The translations under genes and the position numbers were made by a program. Source: Rhineura floridana (lineage: Eukaryota > Chordata > Lepidosauria > Squamata > Rhineuridae). Taken from it: a DNA stretch of 64,000 bases. The notes under the pieces were generated by a model. That model was not told where the DNA came from and ran no database searches. It was given only the letters and a program-made list of their open reading frames with translations. Each line of letters opens with the position of its first letter. Position 1 is the first letter of the stretch. Positions 35,122 to 45,633 of this stretch are shown here, one piece after another. The DNA lies in contig NC_084493.1 in NCBI RefSeq assembly GCF_030035675.1, positions 20,003,822 through 20,067,821 on the forward strand, given 5' to 3'.

Positions 35122-35642
35122 TTAGATGAGGTTCAGTACAAGGCAAGTAACATTGCAGAGGAGAATTGGACATAATAACATATGGCTGAGATCCCTGCTT
35201 GCAGGCATGCAATCTAAAAGACATGACAAAAGTAAAATGGGCTGAGGAGAGAGTAGGAAAATGAGAACTCAGGCACTTGTTTGTAAAGTTACATAGTAGT
35301 TCTTATGATGACTAGCCTGAATGGAAACAGTTCAGCGAGAGGAGGAGTCAAACAAAACTAGTGTCTCAGCAAAGCTGGTGGAGTGAGCCCCACTGTCCCA
35401 CCTCTCTCTTGCAGCAGCCTGGTGGAATGGCATGTAAAAGATGACAGTTCCTTCATAAGCAGCTCAGTTGGTTGGTCCACTTAACTGGTGGTAGAGATAA
35501 GACCACCTTTTGCTGTCACAAGAGGTCTTGTTCAAAGGCAAGATTTTTTTAAAAAAACTGTATAGGGTCTAAATACTATTTGCCATGCCATATGCTCCAG
35601 GCAAAAGGCTGGCTTTTTAGGACAGGAAGAACAAATATAGTA

Positions 35643-35950
35643 TGACTAGTAAGAACATAAGAATGGCCTGACTGTTGGATCAGGCCCAAGACCCATATAA
35701 GTCCAGCATCCTGTTCTCACAGTGGCCAACCAAAATCCCTACAGAAAGCCCACAAGCAGGACCCGAGTGCAAGAGCACTCTTTTCACTTGTGATTCCTAG
35801 CAAATGGTAGAGTTATACTGCCTCCAACTGTGGAGCTATAATATAACCATTATGGTTAGTAGCCACTGATTGCCTTATCCTCCATGAATTTGTGTAATGC
35901 CTTTTTGGAGCCGACAGTTGGTGGCCATCACTACCTCTTATGATAGCCTC
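35643..35950 (-). mobile_element. CR1-like LINE 3' fragment
   Basis: AAGAACATAAGAATGGCCTG, CATCCTGTTCTCACAGTGGC, ATGGTTAGTAGCCACTGATT. Same family as 6480-7510. Confidence 0.75.
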
Positions 35951-35998
35951 CTGTAAGGACATGCTTATTCCTTCCAAACTTCAGATATAGATGTAGAT

Positions 35999-36475
35999 CA
36001 TAGAATCGTAGAGTTGGAAGGTGCCTAGAAGGCCATTGAGTCCAACCCCTTGCTTAATGCAGAAATCCAAATTAAAGCATACCCAACAGGTGGCTGAATG
36101 CCTCCAGTGTTGGAGAGCCCACCACCTCCCTAGGTCATTAGTTCCATTGTCATACACTCTAACAGATAGGAAGCTTTTCTGATGTTCAGCCGAAATCTGG
36201 CTTCCTGTAACTTGAGCCCATTATTCCGTGTCCTGCACTCTGAGATGATCAAGAAAAGATCCTGGCCCTCCTCTGTGTGACAGCCTTTCAAGTACTTGAA
36301 GAGTGTGATTGTATCTCCCCTTGGTCTTCTCTTCTCAAGGCGAAACATACCCAGTTCTTTCAGTCTCTCCTCAAAGGTGCAGTGGACTTTGAAGTGCGGT
36401 GCCCAAAACTGGACGCAGTACTCAGGATGAGGCCTAACCATTGCTGAATAGAGGGGAACCAATGCTTCATATAGA
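35999..36475 (-). mobile_element. classical CR1 LINE 3' fragment
   Basis: Begins with the reversed CR1 end (TCATAGAATCGTAGAGTTGG). Minus-strand protein remnants read [45 protein letters not shown] and [20 protein letters not shown], the conserved CR1 RT C-terminus. It ends just before repeat T at 36492. Confidence 0.88.
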
Positions 36476-36491
36476 TATAGATATATAGATT

Positions 36492-36800
36492 CACTAATAG
36501 GCAAAAAACTTTGTGGTTTCAGAACGTACCTATAGCCAACAGATATTTCTATCAAACTTTAAAAAGCAGGGAAATTGGGGTGCTATAGTGAATGCACCAG
36601 GGGAGCAGGAGACCTGACCTGAGATAGTGTACTGCCCTACAAATTTGTTAAAATGCAAACACAACTTGAGTTGGTCTTTCACAGTCCAATCCACTTCCTG
36701 TGTAGCTTGGAAGAATTTGGTAACATGTGCCTGTGAGCATATGGTGAGTGGTGGCAATACCTGCCATCTCCAAAGATGGAGAATTACATTTTTGTATGTT
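36492..36800 (+). repeat. dispersed repeat T, left arm of an inverted pair
   Basis: Starts CACTAATAGGC and runs through TTTAAAAAGCAGGGAAATTG, the GTAGGGCAGTAC region and TCTTTCACAGTCCAATCC. Closely related copies lie at about 43250-43532 (inverted) and 52275-52515 (direct). With the inverted copy it encloses the L1 and about 0.75 kb of other sequence. That arrangement would fit a DNA element with long inverted ends, although the outer flanks show no clear duplication. I do not recognise the family. Confidence 0.75.
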
Positions 36801-36969
36801 TGTTGGTGTTCTTCTTATTTTGCTTCTTTACTGTGTTACTATTGTTTCTACAAAGAATCTAATCTAGAAAATTTTATTTCCCTCATTATTCATCCTAGAA
36901 ATCTGTGTCAAATTTATTTTTATTAATTTCAAAGCCTTTTTATTGGTCAATGTCATATGATGGTGAAGA

Positions 36970-36985
36970 CAGCCTTTTGTGTTTC
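36970..36985. repeat. L1 target-site duplication, copy 1
   Basis: The 16 bases CAGCCTTTTGTGTTTC adjoin the poly(A) end of the L1. The identical 16 bases adjoin its 5' end at 42674-42689. The nick site read from the outer flank (TTTC/AA) is close to the usual L1 endonuclease preference TTTT/AA. Confidence 0.95.
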
Positions 36986-37193
36986 TTTTTTTTTTTTTTT
37001 AATAATTTTTATTCAAATTTTTCCAAAAACAAACAAAACAAAGTCAAAAAGACATAACAATACAACAACAAAAAATAAAAATAAAATAGTTGACTTCCGA
37101 TTTGTCGCAGATCAGCTATAAGTATATAATATACATCAAACCTGTCCCTTAATGTATACATACAGAATCCCTTTTCTCCATAAGCTGTCTTAA

Positions 37194-40100
37194 TTAATCG
37201 TCAAATCCCAGTATCATCATTTTATTTTGATCTTTCAACAAAAAGTCTAAGAGAGGCTTCCATTCCTTAAGAAATGTATCTGTCGATTTTTCTCTAAGTA
37301 AACATGTCAATTTATCCATTTCTACTAAGTCCATTAATTTCAATAGCCATTCTTCCATTGTTGGTGTTGATTCCATTTTCCACTTTTGTGCATATAATAA
37401 TCTTGCTGCCGTAATCATATACAATATTATTCTTCCATATTTCTTTTCTATTTGTTTATCCATAAAACCCAATAAAAAAAATTCTGGTTTTGACTGAATA
37501 TTTATCTTTAGAATTTTTTGCATCTTCCTACCTATCTGTGCCCAAAATGATTTTGCCTTTTTACACAACCACCACATATGATAAAATGATCCTTCTTGTT
37601 GTTTACATTTCCAACAAACATTAGAAACATTACTATACATTTTTGACAACTTTTCTGGAGTCATGTACCAACGGTACATCATTTTATAAAAATTTTCTTT
37701 AAGATTATAACATAGTGTAAATTTCAAACCTTTTTTCCACATATTTTCCCATTGATCCATTTGTATGTTATAACCAAATTTTTTTGCCCACTTTACCATA
37801 CACTCTTTTACTTGTTCTTCCTCCATATCCATTTTCAATAAGAGTTTATACAGTTTCGCAATTATATTTTCATCATTTGTACACAATCCTATTTCAAAAT
37901 CAGATTTACTTATTTCAAACCCATACATTTTCTTGTCCATTTTATATCTTTCTAACAATTGTAAATAGGCGAACCATTGAAAACTATATCCTTCCTTTGT
38001 CAGTTGTTCTCTCTCTTTCATTATATATTCTCCATGTACATTTTCTAATAGTTCTTGATAAGTTAACCATTTCTCTTTTCCAGCCATTTCTCTTCTATAA
38101 AACGCTTCTTGGCTTGAGACACATAATGGTATTTTCGAATAAAACCTTGGTTTATATCTATTCCATATTTTCAACAGAGGACGTCTTATAAAATGATTGT
38201 TAAAGTCTACATTTACTTTTACTTTGTCATACCATAGATATCCATGCCATCCCCACTTCAAATTATGACCCTCCAAATCCAATAGTCTTTTATTCCTCAA
38301 TAAGATCCATTCCTTTATCCAGACTAGACAGCAGGCAGCAAAATAAAGTCTCAGATTTGGTAATCCCAGTCCTCCTCTTTCTTTGGCATCTTGTAGTAGT
38401 TTAAATTTAACTCTTGGTTTTTTTCCTTGCCATACAAATTTAGAGATATCTTTTTGCCATTGTTTAAAAGGTAAATCAGAGGATATTACAGGTATTGTTT
38501 GAAACAAAAACATCATTCTCGGTAATACATTCATTTTTATCACAGATATTCTACCCATTAATGACAGTTGTAGTTTATCCCATCTTAGCAAGTCTTTCTT
38601 AATCTCTGTCCATAATTTTTCATAATTATTATGAAACAACTTTGAATTTTTATTTGTCATAATGATACCTAAATATTTCAACTTTTTCTCTATTGTAAAA
38701 TCTGTCTTGTCCATTAACACTTTCTGTTCCCTTAAAGTTAAATTTTTCACCAACATCTTTGTTTTTTTATTGTTAATCTTAAATCCTGCTAACGGTCCAA
38801 ATTCTTTTAATTTGTCCATCAATACATTAATTCCTTCCAAAGGATTTTCTAGTACAATTATCAAATCATCAGCAAATGCTCTCAATTTATATTCTTCTTT
38901 TTTTATCTTTAATCCCGAAATTCTTTTATCTTGCCTTATATCTCTAAGCAGCACTTCTAAGACCAGAATAAATAAAAGGGGAGATAAAGGACATCCCTGT
39001 CTTGTACCCTTTTGTATTTCACATGAATCCGTTAAATCTCCGTTAACAATTATCTGAGCCTTCTGAGATGTATAAATCGATCTAATCCATTTTATAAAAT
39101 TGTCTCCAAAATCCATTTGCTCCAAAACCTGAAACATAAATTTCCAATTCAAATTATCAAATGCTTTTTCAGCATCTAAAAAAATCAAAGCTGCTTGTTT
39201 ATCATTTCGTTGTTCTAAATATTCCAAAACATTCAAGACATTCCTGACGTTGTCACGTAATTGTCTTTTAGGTAAAAACCCTGATTGATCTTCCTGAATA
39301 AATTGTTGCAATATTATTTTCAATCTTTCTGCCAAGATCATTGTAAAAATTTTATAGTCATTATTCAATAGAGATATTGGTCGATAATTTTTTGTTTTAG
39401 TTAAATCTTGCTCCTCTTTAGGTATTAATGTTATATTAGCATTTTTCCAACTATCCGGTATCTTTCCCTCTTGCAGAATAAGATTCATTGTAGACTGTAA
39501 AGGTAGTAAGAGTTCTTCCTCCAAACATTTATAATACATTGCAGATAACCCATCTGGTCCTGGTGCCTTTCCTAATTTAATTTTGTTTATAGCTTCAGAT
39601 ATCTCTCTTGACGTAATAGGGCCATTAATAGCTTGTCTCTGAAAGTCTGTAATTTTAGGCAGATTCTGTTTAGATATATACTCTTCTATTTTTTCAGATG
39701 GAATTTCCTGACATTTGTACAATGTTGAATAATATTGATGAAAAATCTTTTTAATTTTTACATTATCTGTCAACGTCTCATCTCCTTCTTGTATCTTTAA
39801 AATAATATTTTTTGATGTTCTTTTCTTAATTTATATGCTAACCATTTCCCAGGTTTATTTGCAAATTCAAAAGTCCTTTGTTTAGCAAAATTTAGTTTTC
39901 TTTCAATTTCTCTAACTGTCAGCATTGATACTTGCTTCTGTAACATTTTAATTTGATTTACAATAGAAACTTTAGTTGGATTCTTTTTCAATTCTTCCTC
40001 TTTTTGTTTTATTTCTTCCAAAATTAATTGCATTTTCTGTTGTTTCTTTTTTTTTAATTCAGAGTTACATTTAATAAAATATCCCCTCATAAATGCCTTA

Positions 40101-40955
40101 CTTGTATCCCAAACGATATTTTCACTTGTTCCTTTATGTAAATTATGTTCAAAAAACTCTTTTAATTTCTTCTTACATTCTTGTACTACTTTGTCATTCT
40201 GTAATAAAGATTCATTTAGTCTCCATCTAAATCCAAGATTTTTCTTTTTTAAAGTTAATATCACAGGGTTATGATCCGAAAAAGTTTTTGGTAATATATC
40301 CATTTTAAAAGTATCCTTCGCTAAAATTTTAGACATCCAAATCATATCAATCCTCGAGAATGTTTTGTGTCTTTCTGAGAAATAAGTAAATTCCTTTGCA
40401 TTATCATTTATATATCTCCAGGTATCCACCAATTCTAAATTTTCCATCAGTTCAAAGCAAATCTTCGGTAATTTACCCTGTGTCTCTTTGATATTTTTTT
40501 CAGAAAGCCTATCAATTTTTGGTGAGATTACCCCATTCCAATCACCCATAACACACCAATGGTCATATGAAAACTCTGACAATTTTTCCATAAGTCCTGT
40601 GTAAAACCTTGTTTTATCTTCATTGGGGGCATAGATACCCACTATCAAAATGTTTGTACCCTGTAGAGTAATTTCAACCCCCACAAATCTACCACTATCA
40701 TCCAGTAATACCAATTTAGGAAGCAATTGTGGGTTAATGTAGAGAACAACTCCATTTTTTTTTTTTTGGTCCAGCCGAAATAAATTCTTCACCCAAATTT
40801 TTACAAATCAAATATTTGGAATCTTTCTTCTTAATATGAGTTTCTTGTAAACAAATTATATCCAATTTTAATTTTTTCAAATAATGAAACACTTTCTTTC
40901 TCTTCTGCGCCGTATTGGCTCCATTTATATTCCAAGTTAGATATTTGTAATCCAT
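37194..40955 (-). pseudogene. L1 ORF2 endonuclease-reverse transcriptase, two single-base frameshifts
   Basis: ORF2 carries an APE-type endonuclease (WNINGA, LQETH, GDWNG, SRIDMIW and SDHNP motifs). The reverse transcriptase follows, with PGPDGLS, FLDAEKAFD, GTRQGCPLSP and the catalytic FADD. A C-terminal Cys-rich zinc knuckle (CWKCKQQEG then H and C) lies near residue 750 of the last segment. The frame is shifted once within a run of 13 Ts at 40755-40767, and shifted back near a run of 6 Ts around 39810. Both are A-runs on the coding strand and both look like one-base length changes. Apart from these about 1250 codons are open. The shifts could be real slippage or assembly errors. Confidence 0.92.
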
Positions 40956-40970
40956 CTTTAAGCGTGTATT

Positions 40971-41879
40971 TTAAAATGTGCCTGATGCTCCTTTTAATCC
41001 ATCATCTTCCTTCCCTTCCTCTGCATATCTTTGTTGACTTTGTTTCCCAGGAATTATATCCATATCTTTGAGTTTATCTTCATCCATGTCTTTTGAAGCT
41101 TTTCTCAAGAAGTCCCTTGCTTTTTGAACAGTATTCAATCTATATTTCTGTTGTCTGAATGTAAAGATCACTCCTTCTGGAACATCCCATCTAAATTGAA
41201 TTTTGCATTGCTTAAGTTTCTCTGTAAGGAAAGCATATTCTTTTCTCTTACGTAAAAGTCTAATAGGAATTTCTTTCATCACCAGTATTTCCTTACCATC
41301 AATTTTAAAGGTATTTTTAAAGTGTTGCTGTAATACCATATCTCTGGTCGTCTTCTTTATAAAATGAACAAGCACATCTCTTGGAATTTTATTCATTGTT
41401 GCATATCTGGAATTAATTCTATACACTTTGTCTATTTCAAATTCCATCCGATCTTCATTCAAATCCAGAAATTTTACTAGAGCATTAACAATTTTATCTC
41501 TGATGTCTTCACCTGTTTCCTCAGGAATTGCACGGAATCTCAAACAATGTTCTTTATTTCTCATTTCAGTCACAGCCATATAATCCAGGTTTTTTTCTAA
41601 TTCCAGATTTAATATATCTGTTCTATTCTCCAAGATTTGTACCTTTTCTTTAGTGTTTTTTGCATCCTCCTTTATTTGCCCAATTGTCCCTTTGATCTCA
41701 TCCACTTGTGTTTTAATATAGTCTTTTATATCTGTCAGTTCAGTTTTCATTTCCTGTTTTATATCATTAATCCCTTCCATTATTTTTTGAAACATATCTG
41801 GGGGTATAGCCCCTTCCTGTGGATCAGTAGAACCTCTTCGCTCCTGGGCCTTAGTTGCTTTTCTAGTTGTCATTTTCAA
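40971..41879 (-). CDS. L1 ORF1 protein (RNA-binding chaperone)
   Basis: An open 302-residue frame with the L1 ORF1p layout. A short basic N-terminus is followed by a long heptad-rich coiled coil (about residues 30-100, EIKGTIGQIKEDAKNTKE region) that would form the trimer. Next come an RRM-like part (about 110-190, around LRFRAIPEE and VYRINSRY) and the C-terminal domain (about 190-270, PRDVLVHF). In L1 this protein coats the element RNA and acts as a nucleic-acid chaperone. It ends 15 bases before the ORF2 start, the normal bicistronic L1 order. No break is visible. Confidence 0.92.
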   Translation of the reverse strand: MKMTTRKATKAQERRGSTDPQEGAIPPDMFQKIMEGINDIKQEMKTELTDIKDYIKTQVDEIKGTIGQIKEDAKNTKEKVQILENRTDILNLELEKNLDYMAVTEMRNKEHCLRFRAIPEETGEDIRDKIVNALVKFLDLNEDRMEFEIDKVYRINSRYATMNKIPRDVLVHFIKKTTRDMVLQQHFKNTFKIDGKEILVMKEIPIRLLRKRKEYAFLTEKLKQCKIQFRWDVPEGVIFTFRQQKYRLNTVQKARDFLRKASKDMDEDKLKDMDIIPGKQSQQRYAEEGKEDDGLKGASGTF

Positions 41880-42673
41880 GAGAAGCCTTTAATTTCTGAT
41901 ATTAATCACTGTTTCAAAAACTAGAGGCAGTCTATTTCTTTTTTTTTTCCTCCACCAACAAAAGAGTTAATATTCCAGGCCTGTTATTGAAGTCCAGCCA
42001 GCACAGCACAGTTCTTATCTACATCCAAGAATGCAAAACAATTCTGGTTCCCAACACCAAACAATTAGTAACATATACGAGCAGCAGATTCGTCCAAAGA
42101 GAAATAGTCCAAAGAGAAAAATAGTCCAAAATATAATAATTACCTCTCATCCGTTTTTAAACTTTAAAACTCCAAATTCAGGCCAGCTTTTTGTCGTAAA
42201 AAAAGTATATAAGTTGTTTACATTTTCTTTCTTCCTTAATTATATTTAAAAGAGAAAAAGTATGACTCACCCAGGTTTCTCAGTTGCTGATTCGTAAACA
42301 AATCCCTTTTATTGCAGTAATTTAAGCCGAATGGGACTTCCCGGAAGTAGTGCTGGCTGGTGGTTGTCTCTGAGGGAGCTCTGCCTCAGAGGAAGCTTTT
42401 TTCAGGTTAAAAGCCAGCCAAGAGGAATCTTGGACTGGCTTAAATGTTCTCCAAGGTATAGGAGAACCGATCAGATTTTCCACAAGACTTCGTTGAGCTG
42501 TCGGCGGCTGGAATTGATCAGGAAATTCCTGAGATAAGAAGGCATGCCGATCGGCTGAAGACGGAGTCAGGATTTCCACGCAAGCTGTACTGGAAAAAAG
42601 CGAAGCGTTCTTTTTTCTTCTTAAAAAAAAAGTTCTTAACCAGCGAGCCTACTTCTGTCTAAATCTTATCATT

Positions 42674-42689
42674 CAGCCTTTTGTGTTTC
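42674..42689. repeat. L1 target-site duplication, copy 2
   Basis: Identical to 36970-36985. It marks the exact 5' end of the L1 insertion. Confidence 0.95.
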
Positions 42690-43249
42690 AAATTGGACGT
42701 TCTATTTCTATTTTGGATGCATTAACAGTTGAATCTGAAACTGCAGTTTGATGGAAAATCAGACTGATTACAATATGTTGCTATTTAAGCAATGACTCTA
42801 GCTGTTGGAAAAAAACAAACTTGGCCTGCCCAAGATGTATGTTTTCAACCTGCTATGTTTTTAAACCACTTCATTTAAGGAAAGGTGGGCATGGTCAATT
42901 AAAAACATAGAGCACACCTAGAATTTTGCTAGAATATATTTCACCTCATTTTATCTTGTGCAAACTGATATACTCCTGATATCCACTGGAGACTATTCTG
43001 CAGAATAGCGAGTGCTATTATTCCACAATTGTTTTTTAGTGTATATTTTGCGAAGTGTTGCTGTGTTTCACATATTCACAGAAACAGAAGCAAAAGAAAA
43101 TGATTTACTATAGGAAACGTCACTAAAATTGCAAAGTAAATCAAACATTTATACAAAAGTAAATCATACAGTTGAACTATATCAACTGTATCTTCATATT
43201 GTTGCTTCCTCCCTGCTAAAACAAGATCAGCACAGCACATGTCTTGTTT
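42690..43249. other. interior of the inverted-arm element, right of L1
   Basis: AT-rich, non-coding. Before the L1 insertion it was continuous with 36801-36985, giving a spacer of about 0.75 kb between the T arms. Confidence 0.5.
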
Positions 43250-43532
43250 CTATTATTTGCTGATTTCAGGTGTTGCCACCACTCACCATGTGCTCAGAGA
43301 CACGTTACCAAATTCTTCCAAGCCACAGGAAGTGGATTGGACTGTGAAAGACCAACCCAAATTGTGTTTGCATTTTGACCAATTTGTAGGGCAGTACAAT
43401 ATCTCAGAGAGGAGGTAAGGTCTCAAGCTCCCCTGGTGCATTCACTATAGCTGCCCAATTTAACGTTTGATAGAAATATCTGTTGGCTATAGGTACATTT
43501 TTAAACCGCAAGGGTTTTTTTGCCTATTAGTG
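43250..43532 (-). repeat. dispersed repeat T, right arm (inverted copy)
   Basis: Reverse complement of the 36492-36800 unit, ending GCCTATTAGTG at 43532. It matches over nearly its whole length with scattered substitutions and small indels, so the pair is much older than the L1 between them. Confidence 0.75.
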
Positions 43533-43589
43533 AATTTCTCTGCTTTTTAATCCAGGAGGTAAGAAAGGGGATCCTGTGCAAGTTTGCTC

Positions 43590-44405
43590 AGAATGTATTG
43601 ATCATTTGCATGCTTATTGAGTTCAGTGGGATTTACTCCCCTGCAGTCATGTTTAGGATAGGTGAAACTGACCACAGAGAATGGGGAGAAGGGGGAGGGA
43701 GAGGGGGAGGGGAGCAGGCAGGAGGGGGAGGAGAAGGGCAGGTTTGATCATTTGCATGTTTATTAAATTCAGTGGGATTTACTCTCGTGCAATCATGGTT
43801 AGGATAGGTAGAAGTGACCATGGGCGAGGGGAGAGGAGAGGGAAGGAGAAAGGGAGGGGAGAGGAAAGCAGAAGGAGGGGGAGGGGGAAGGAGGGGATTG
43901 GAAAGGGAAGGGGGAAAGGGAGGTGATGGGAGGAAGGAGTAGGGCAGGGAAGGTTTGATTATTTGCATGCTTATTGAGTTCAGTGGGATTTACTCCCATG
44001 CAATCATGCTTAAGATAGGTAAAACTGACCATGGAGAGGAGGAGGAGGAGGGGAAGGGGAAGGGGAGGGAGGAGCAAGGGAAGGGGCAAGAGGGAGGGGA
44101 TGGGAGGGAGGAGAAGGGAGGGTGGGTTTGATCATTTGCATACTTTTTGAGTTAAGTGGGATTTACAGTAGGGCCCCGCTTTTTGACGTTCTGCTAATAC
44201 GGCAGCTTTAGAGTAAGGCCCCACTCATATGGCGCTTGTTCCACTTTTACGGCATTTTTTGGGCATCAGGCACCATTTTATTGATGAAGTTCCGCTTTTT
44301 GGCGGGTTTTGCTTTTAGGTGGAGGTCTGGAACATAACCCGCCGTATGAGTGGGGCCCTACTGTATTTCTGTGCAATAATGTTTAGGATAAGTGAAACTG
44401 ACCTG
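43590..44405. repeat. purine-rich minisatellite of about 0.2-kb units
   Basis: At least four units, each starting near TTTGATCATTTGCAT, continuing TCAGTGGGATTTACTC and AGGATAGGT..CTGACC, and ending in a G/A-only tract of 60-120 bases. Units begin at about 43595, 43743, 43955 and 44127. The fourth is interrupted by a MITE at 44166-44363. Unit length varies through the purine tracts, which are strongly strand-asymmetric and able to form triplex or quadruplex structures. Confidence 0.85.
44166..44363. mobile_element. 198-bp TA-flanked MITE (Tc1/mariner-like)
   Basis: Ends are CAGTAGGGCCCC and GGGGCCCTACTG, a perfect 12-bp terminal inverted repeat, flanked on both sides by TA (44164-44165 and 44364-44365). 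The TA duplication is the Tc1/mariner signature. Inside, CCCCACTCATATGGCG is repeated in inverted form near the right end. Removing the element rejoins a minisatellite unit, which fixes the insertion as later than the tandem array. Confidence 0.9.
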
Positions 44406-44591
44406 GGGAAAGAGCAGGAAGGGGAGGGGAAGAGATTGGGTGGGTGGGCACTGGGTAGAGGGAAAGCCCCTTTCCTTTCCAAAAGGAAAACATTGTGAAC
44501 AGTATCATTCTTTTTCAGTGTTTCCCCCACCTTTTTATTCTACAGCAGGCATATGTAGCCTTCCACCCAAATTTAAACCAAAACTGTCCCT

Positions 44592-44885
44592 GGCCACATC
44601 CACAACAGACCTTTATTTCACTTTAGACCGTCATGGCTTCTCCCAAAGAATCCTGGGAGGAGTAGTTAGTGAAGGGTGCTGAGAGTTGCTAGCAGACGCC
44701 CTGTTCCCCTCACAGAGCTTCAATCAGAGCAGCTGACTGTTAAACCAGTATGGCTACTGGAGCTCTGTCAGGAGAATAAGAGTCTCCTCTCAGCACCTTT
44801 CACAAACTGCACTTCCCAGGATTCTTTGGGGGAAGCCAAGACTGTCTCAAGTGAGATAAAGGTCAGGTGTGGGCGTGGCCCCCTG
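44592..44885. mobile_element. palindromic MITE (CCACATTCACAC family)
   Basis: GGCCACATCCACAACAGACC and AGGTGTGGGCGTGGCC at the ends, with CCAAAGAATCCTGGGAGGAG and CCCAGGATTCTTTGGGGGAA inside. Confidence 0.72.
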
Positions 44886-44989
44886 ACTAGGCAAGCCCAG
44901 CAGCTGTGAGTCTGGCTTTTAGAACACTGACAGTTGGTTCTTACTGAGCATGCCCGACGCGATCATTGAGTTCAGTGTAAATTTTCTTA

Positions 44990-45111
44990 AATTAATTAAA
45001 AATCAGCCAGGCATTTTAAACTTTTAAACTGCAGAAGATGAAGGTCAGAGTATGGGGCAGGGGCAGTAACGGATTACAGGTACTCTGAACATGGCTGATT
45101 TTTAATTAATT
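44990..45111. repeat. perfect 20-bp inverted repeat with 82-bp loop
   Basis: AATTAATTAAAAATCAGCCA at 44990-45009 is exactly reverse-complemented at 45092-45111. It adjoins repeat X and may be part of the same old element. Confidence 0.8.
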
Positions 45112-45391
45112 TCAACAAATTATGAGAACTCTGAGAGAAAAAAGTCCAAAAGGGGTCTGTTCCCCCCCTCTTTTTACACTTTGAACTCTCAATTCTTTCT
45201 GACTGTTTTGTGTATCGCCATGAAAATTGAGAGTGTTGTTAAGCCAGCGTTTCTGGGTTCAGAACTATAAGTTTTGTAAGGTTTTGTTTTGAGTTTATGG
45301 GAAACATCAGAATGGCATGGGAGGTATTTTCAATTTAACATTGTGGAATGCAAAAAATCCACACTGGCTATAGTATACAGCCACTCTGGTG
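45095..45391 (+). repeat. dispersed repeat X
   Basis: About 300 bp, nearly identical to 53225-53520 (ATTATGAGAACTCT, GTCCAAAAGG, CATCAGAATGGCATGGG, then CCACACTGGCTATAG and a CCACTCT end). It lies 240 bases before the CHSY1 splice acceptor. The second copy forms the right end of the element in BovB. Confidence 0.75.
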
Positions 45392-45600
45392 CTGTCAGTA
45401 AAACAGGTTATGATAATTTCTAGACTGTATTAGATGTTTGTTTTTCACTGGTCCACAATCCATAATCCTCTTAATTCCTTTCAAGTAGCAGGTGATATTG
45501 CTAAAACCTGTGCTTAAAGAGCAGGGAAGAGCTCTTAAAATCTGTTCATCTAAGCAATGTGTTGGGTGATTGGTTATTTTATCCATTCTTATATAGTAAC

Positions 45601-45633
45601 ATTCTTTCTCTCTTCTTTTTTCTGTTTTCCTAG
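45601..45633 (+). other. CHSY1: splice acceptor of CHSY1 exon 3
   Basis: An almost unbroken pyrimidine tract of about 30 bases ends in CCTAG directly before the first exon codon. The family-conserved protein sequence begins immediately after it (MQQLFYENYEQ), which sets the exon boundary at 45634 with an intact codon. The ATG at that point is an internal methionine of CHSY1, not a translation start. Confidence 0.93.

Larger units (their letters stand above)
36986..42673 (-). mobile_element. nearly full-length L1 LINE
   Basis: A 5.69-kb L1 in minus orientation. On its sense strand it has a 5' UTR of about 0.8 kb (41880-42673), ORF1 (40971-41879), ORF2 (40955-37194), a short 3' UTR of about 0.2 kb, and a terminal A15 tract seen as T15 at 36986-37000. 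It is flanked by a perfect 16-bp duplication (36970-36985 and 42674-42689), the mark of target-primed reverse transcription. ORF1 is open and ORF2 is open apart from two one-base shifts, so the insertion is young. It lies in the CHSY1 intron, antisense to the gene, inside an older repeat with inverted arms. Confidence 0.95.

Noticed and set aside
37784-38191. 135-residue + strand frame opposite the L1
   Set aside because: Shadow of L1 ORF2 on the other strand; low-complexity Leu/Tyr/Phe content.
43590-44405. CRISPR-like array
   Set aside because: Units are long, variable, and directly adjoining purine tracts with no spacer-repeat structure; the genome is vertebrate.
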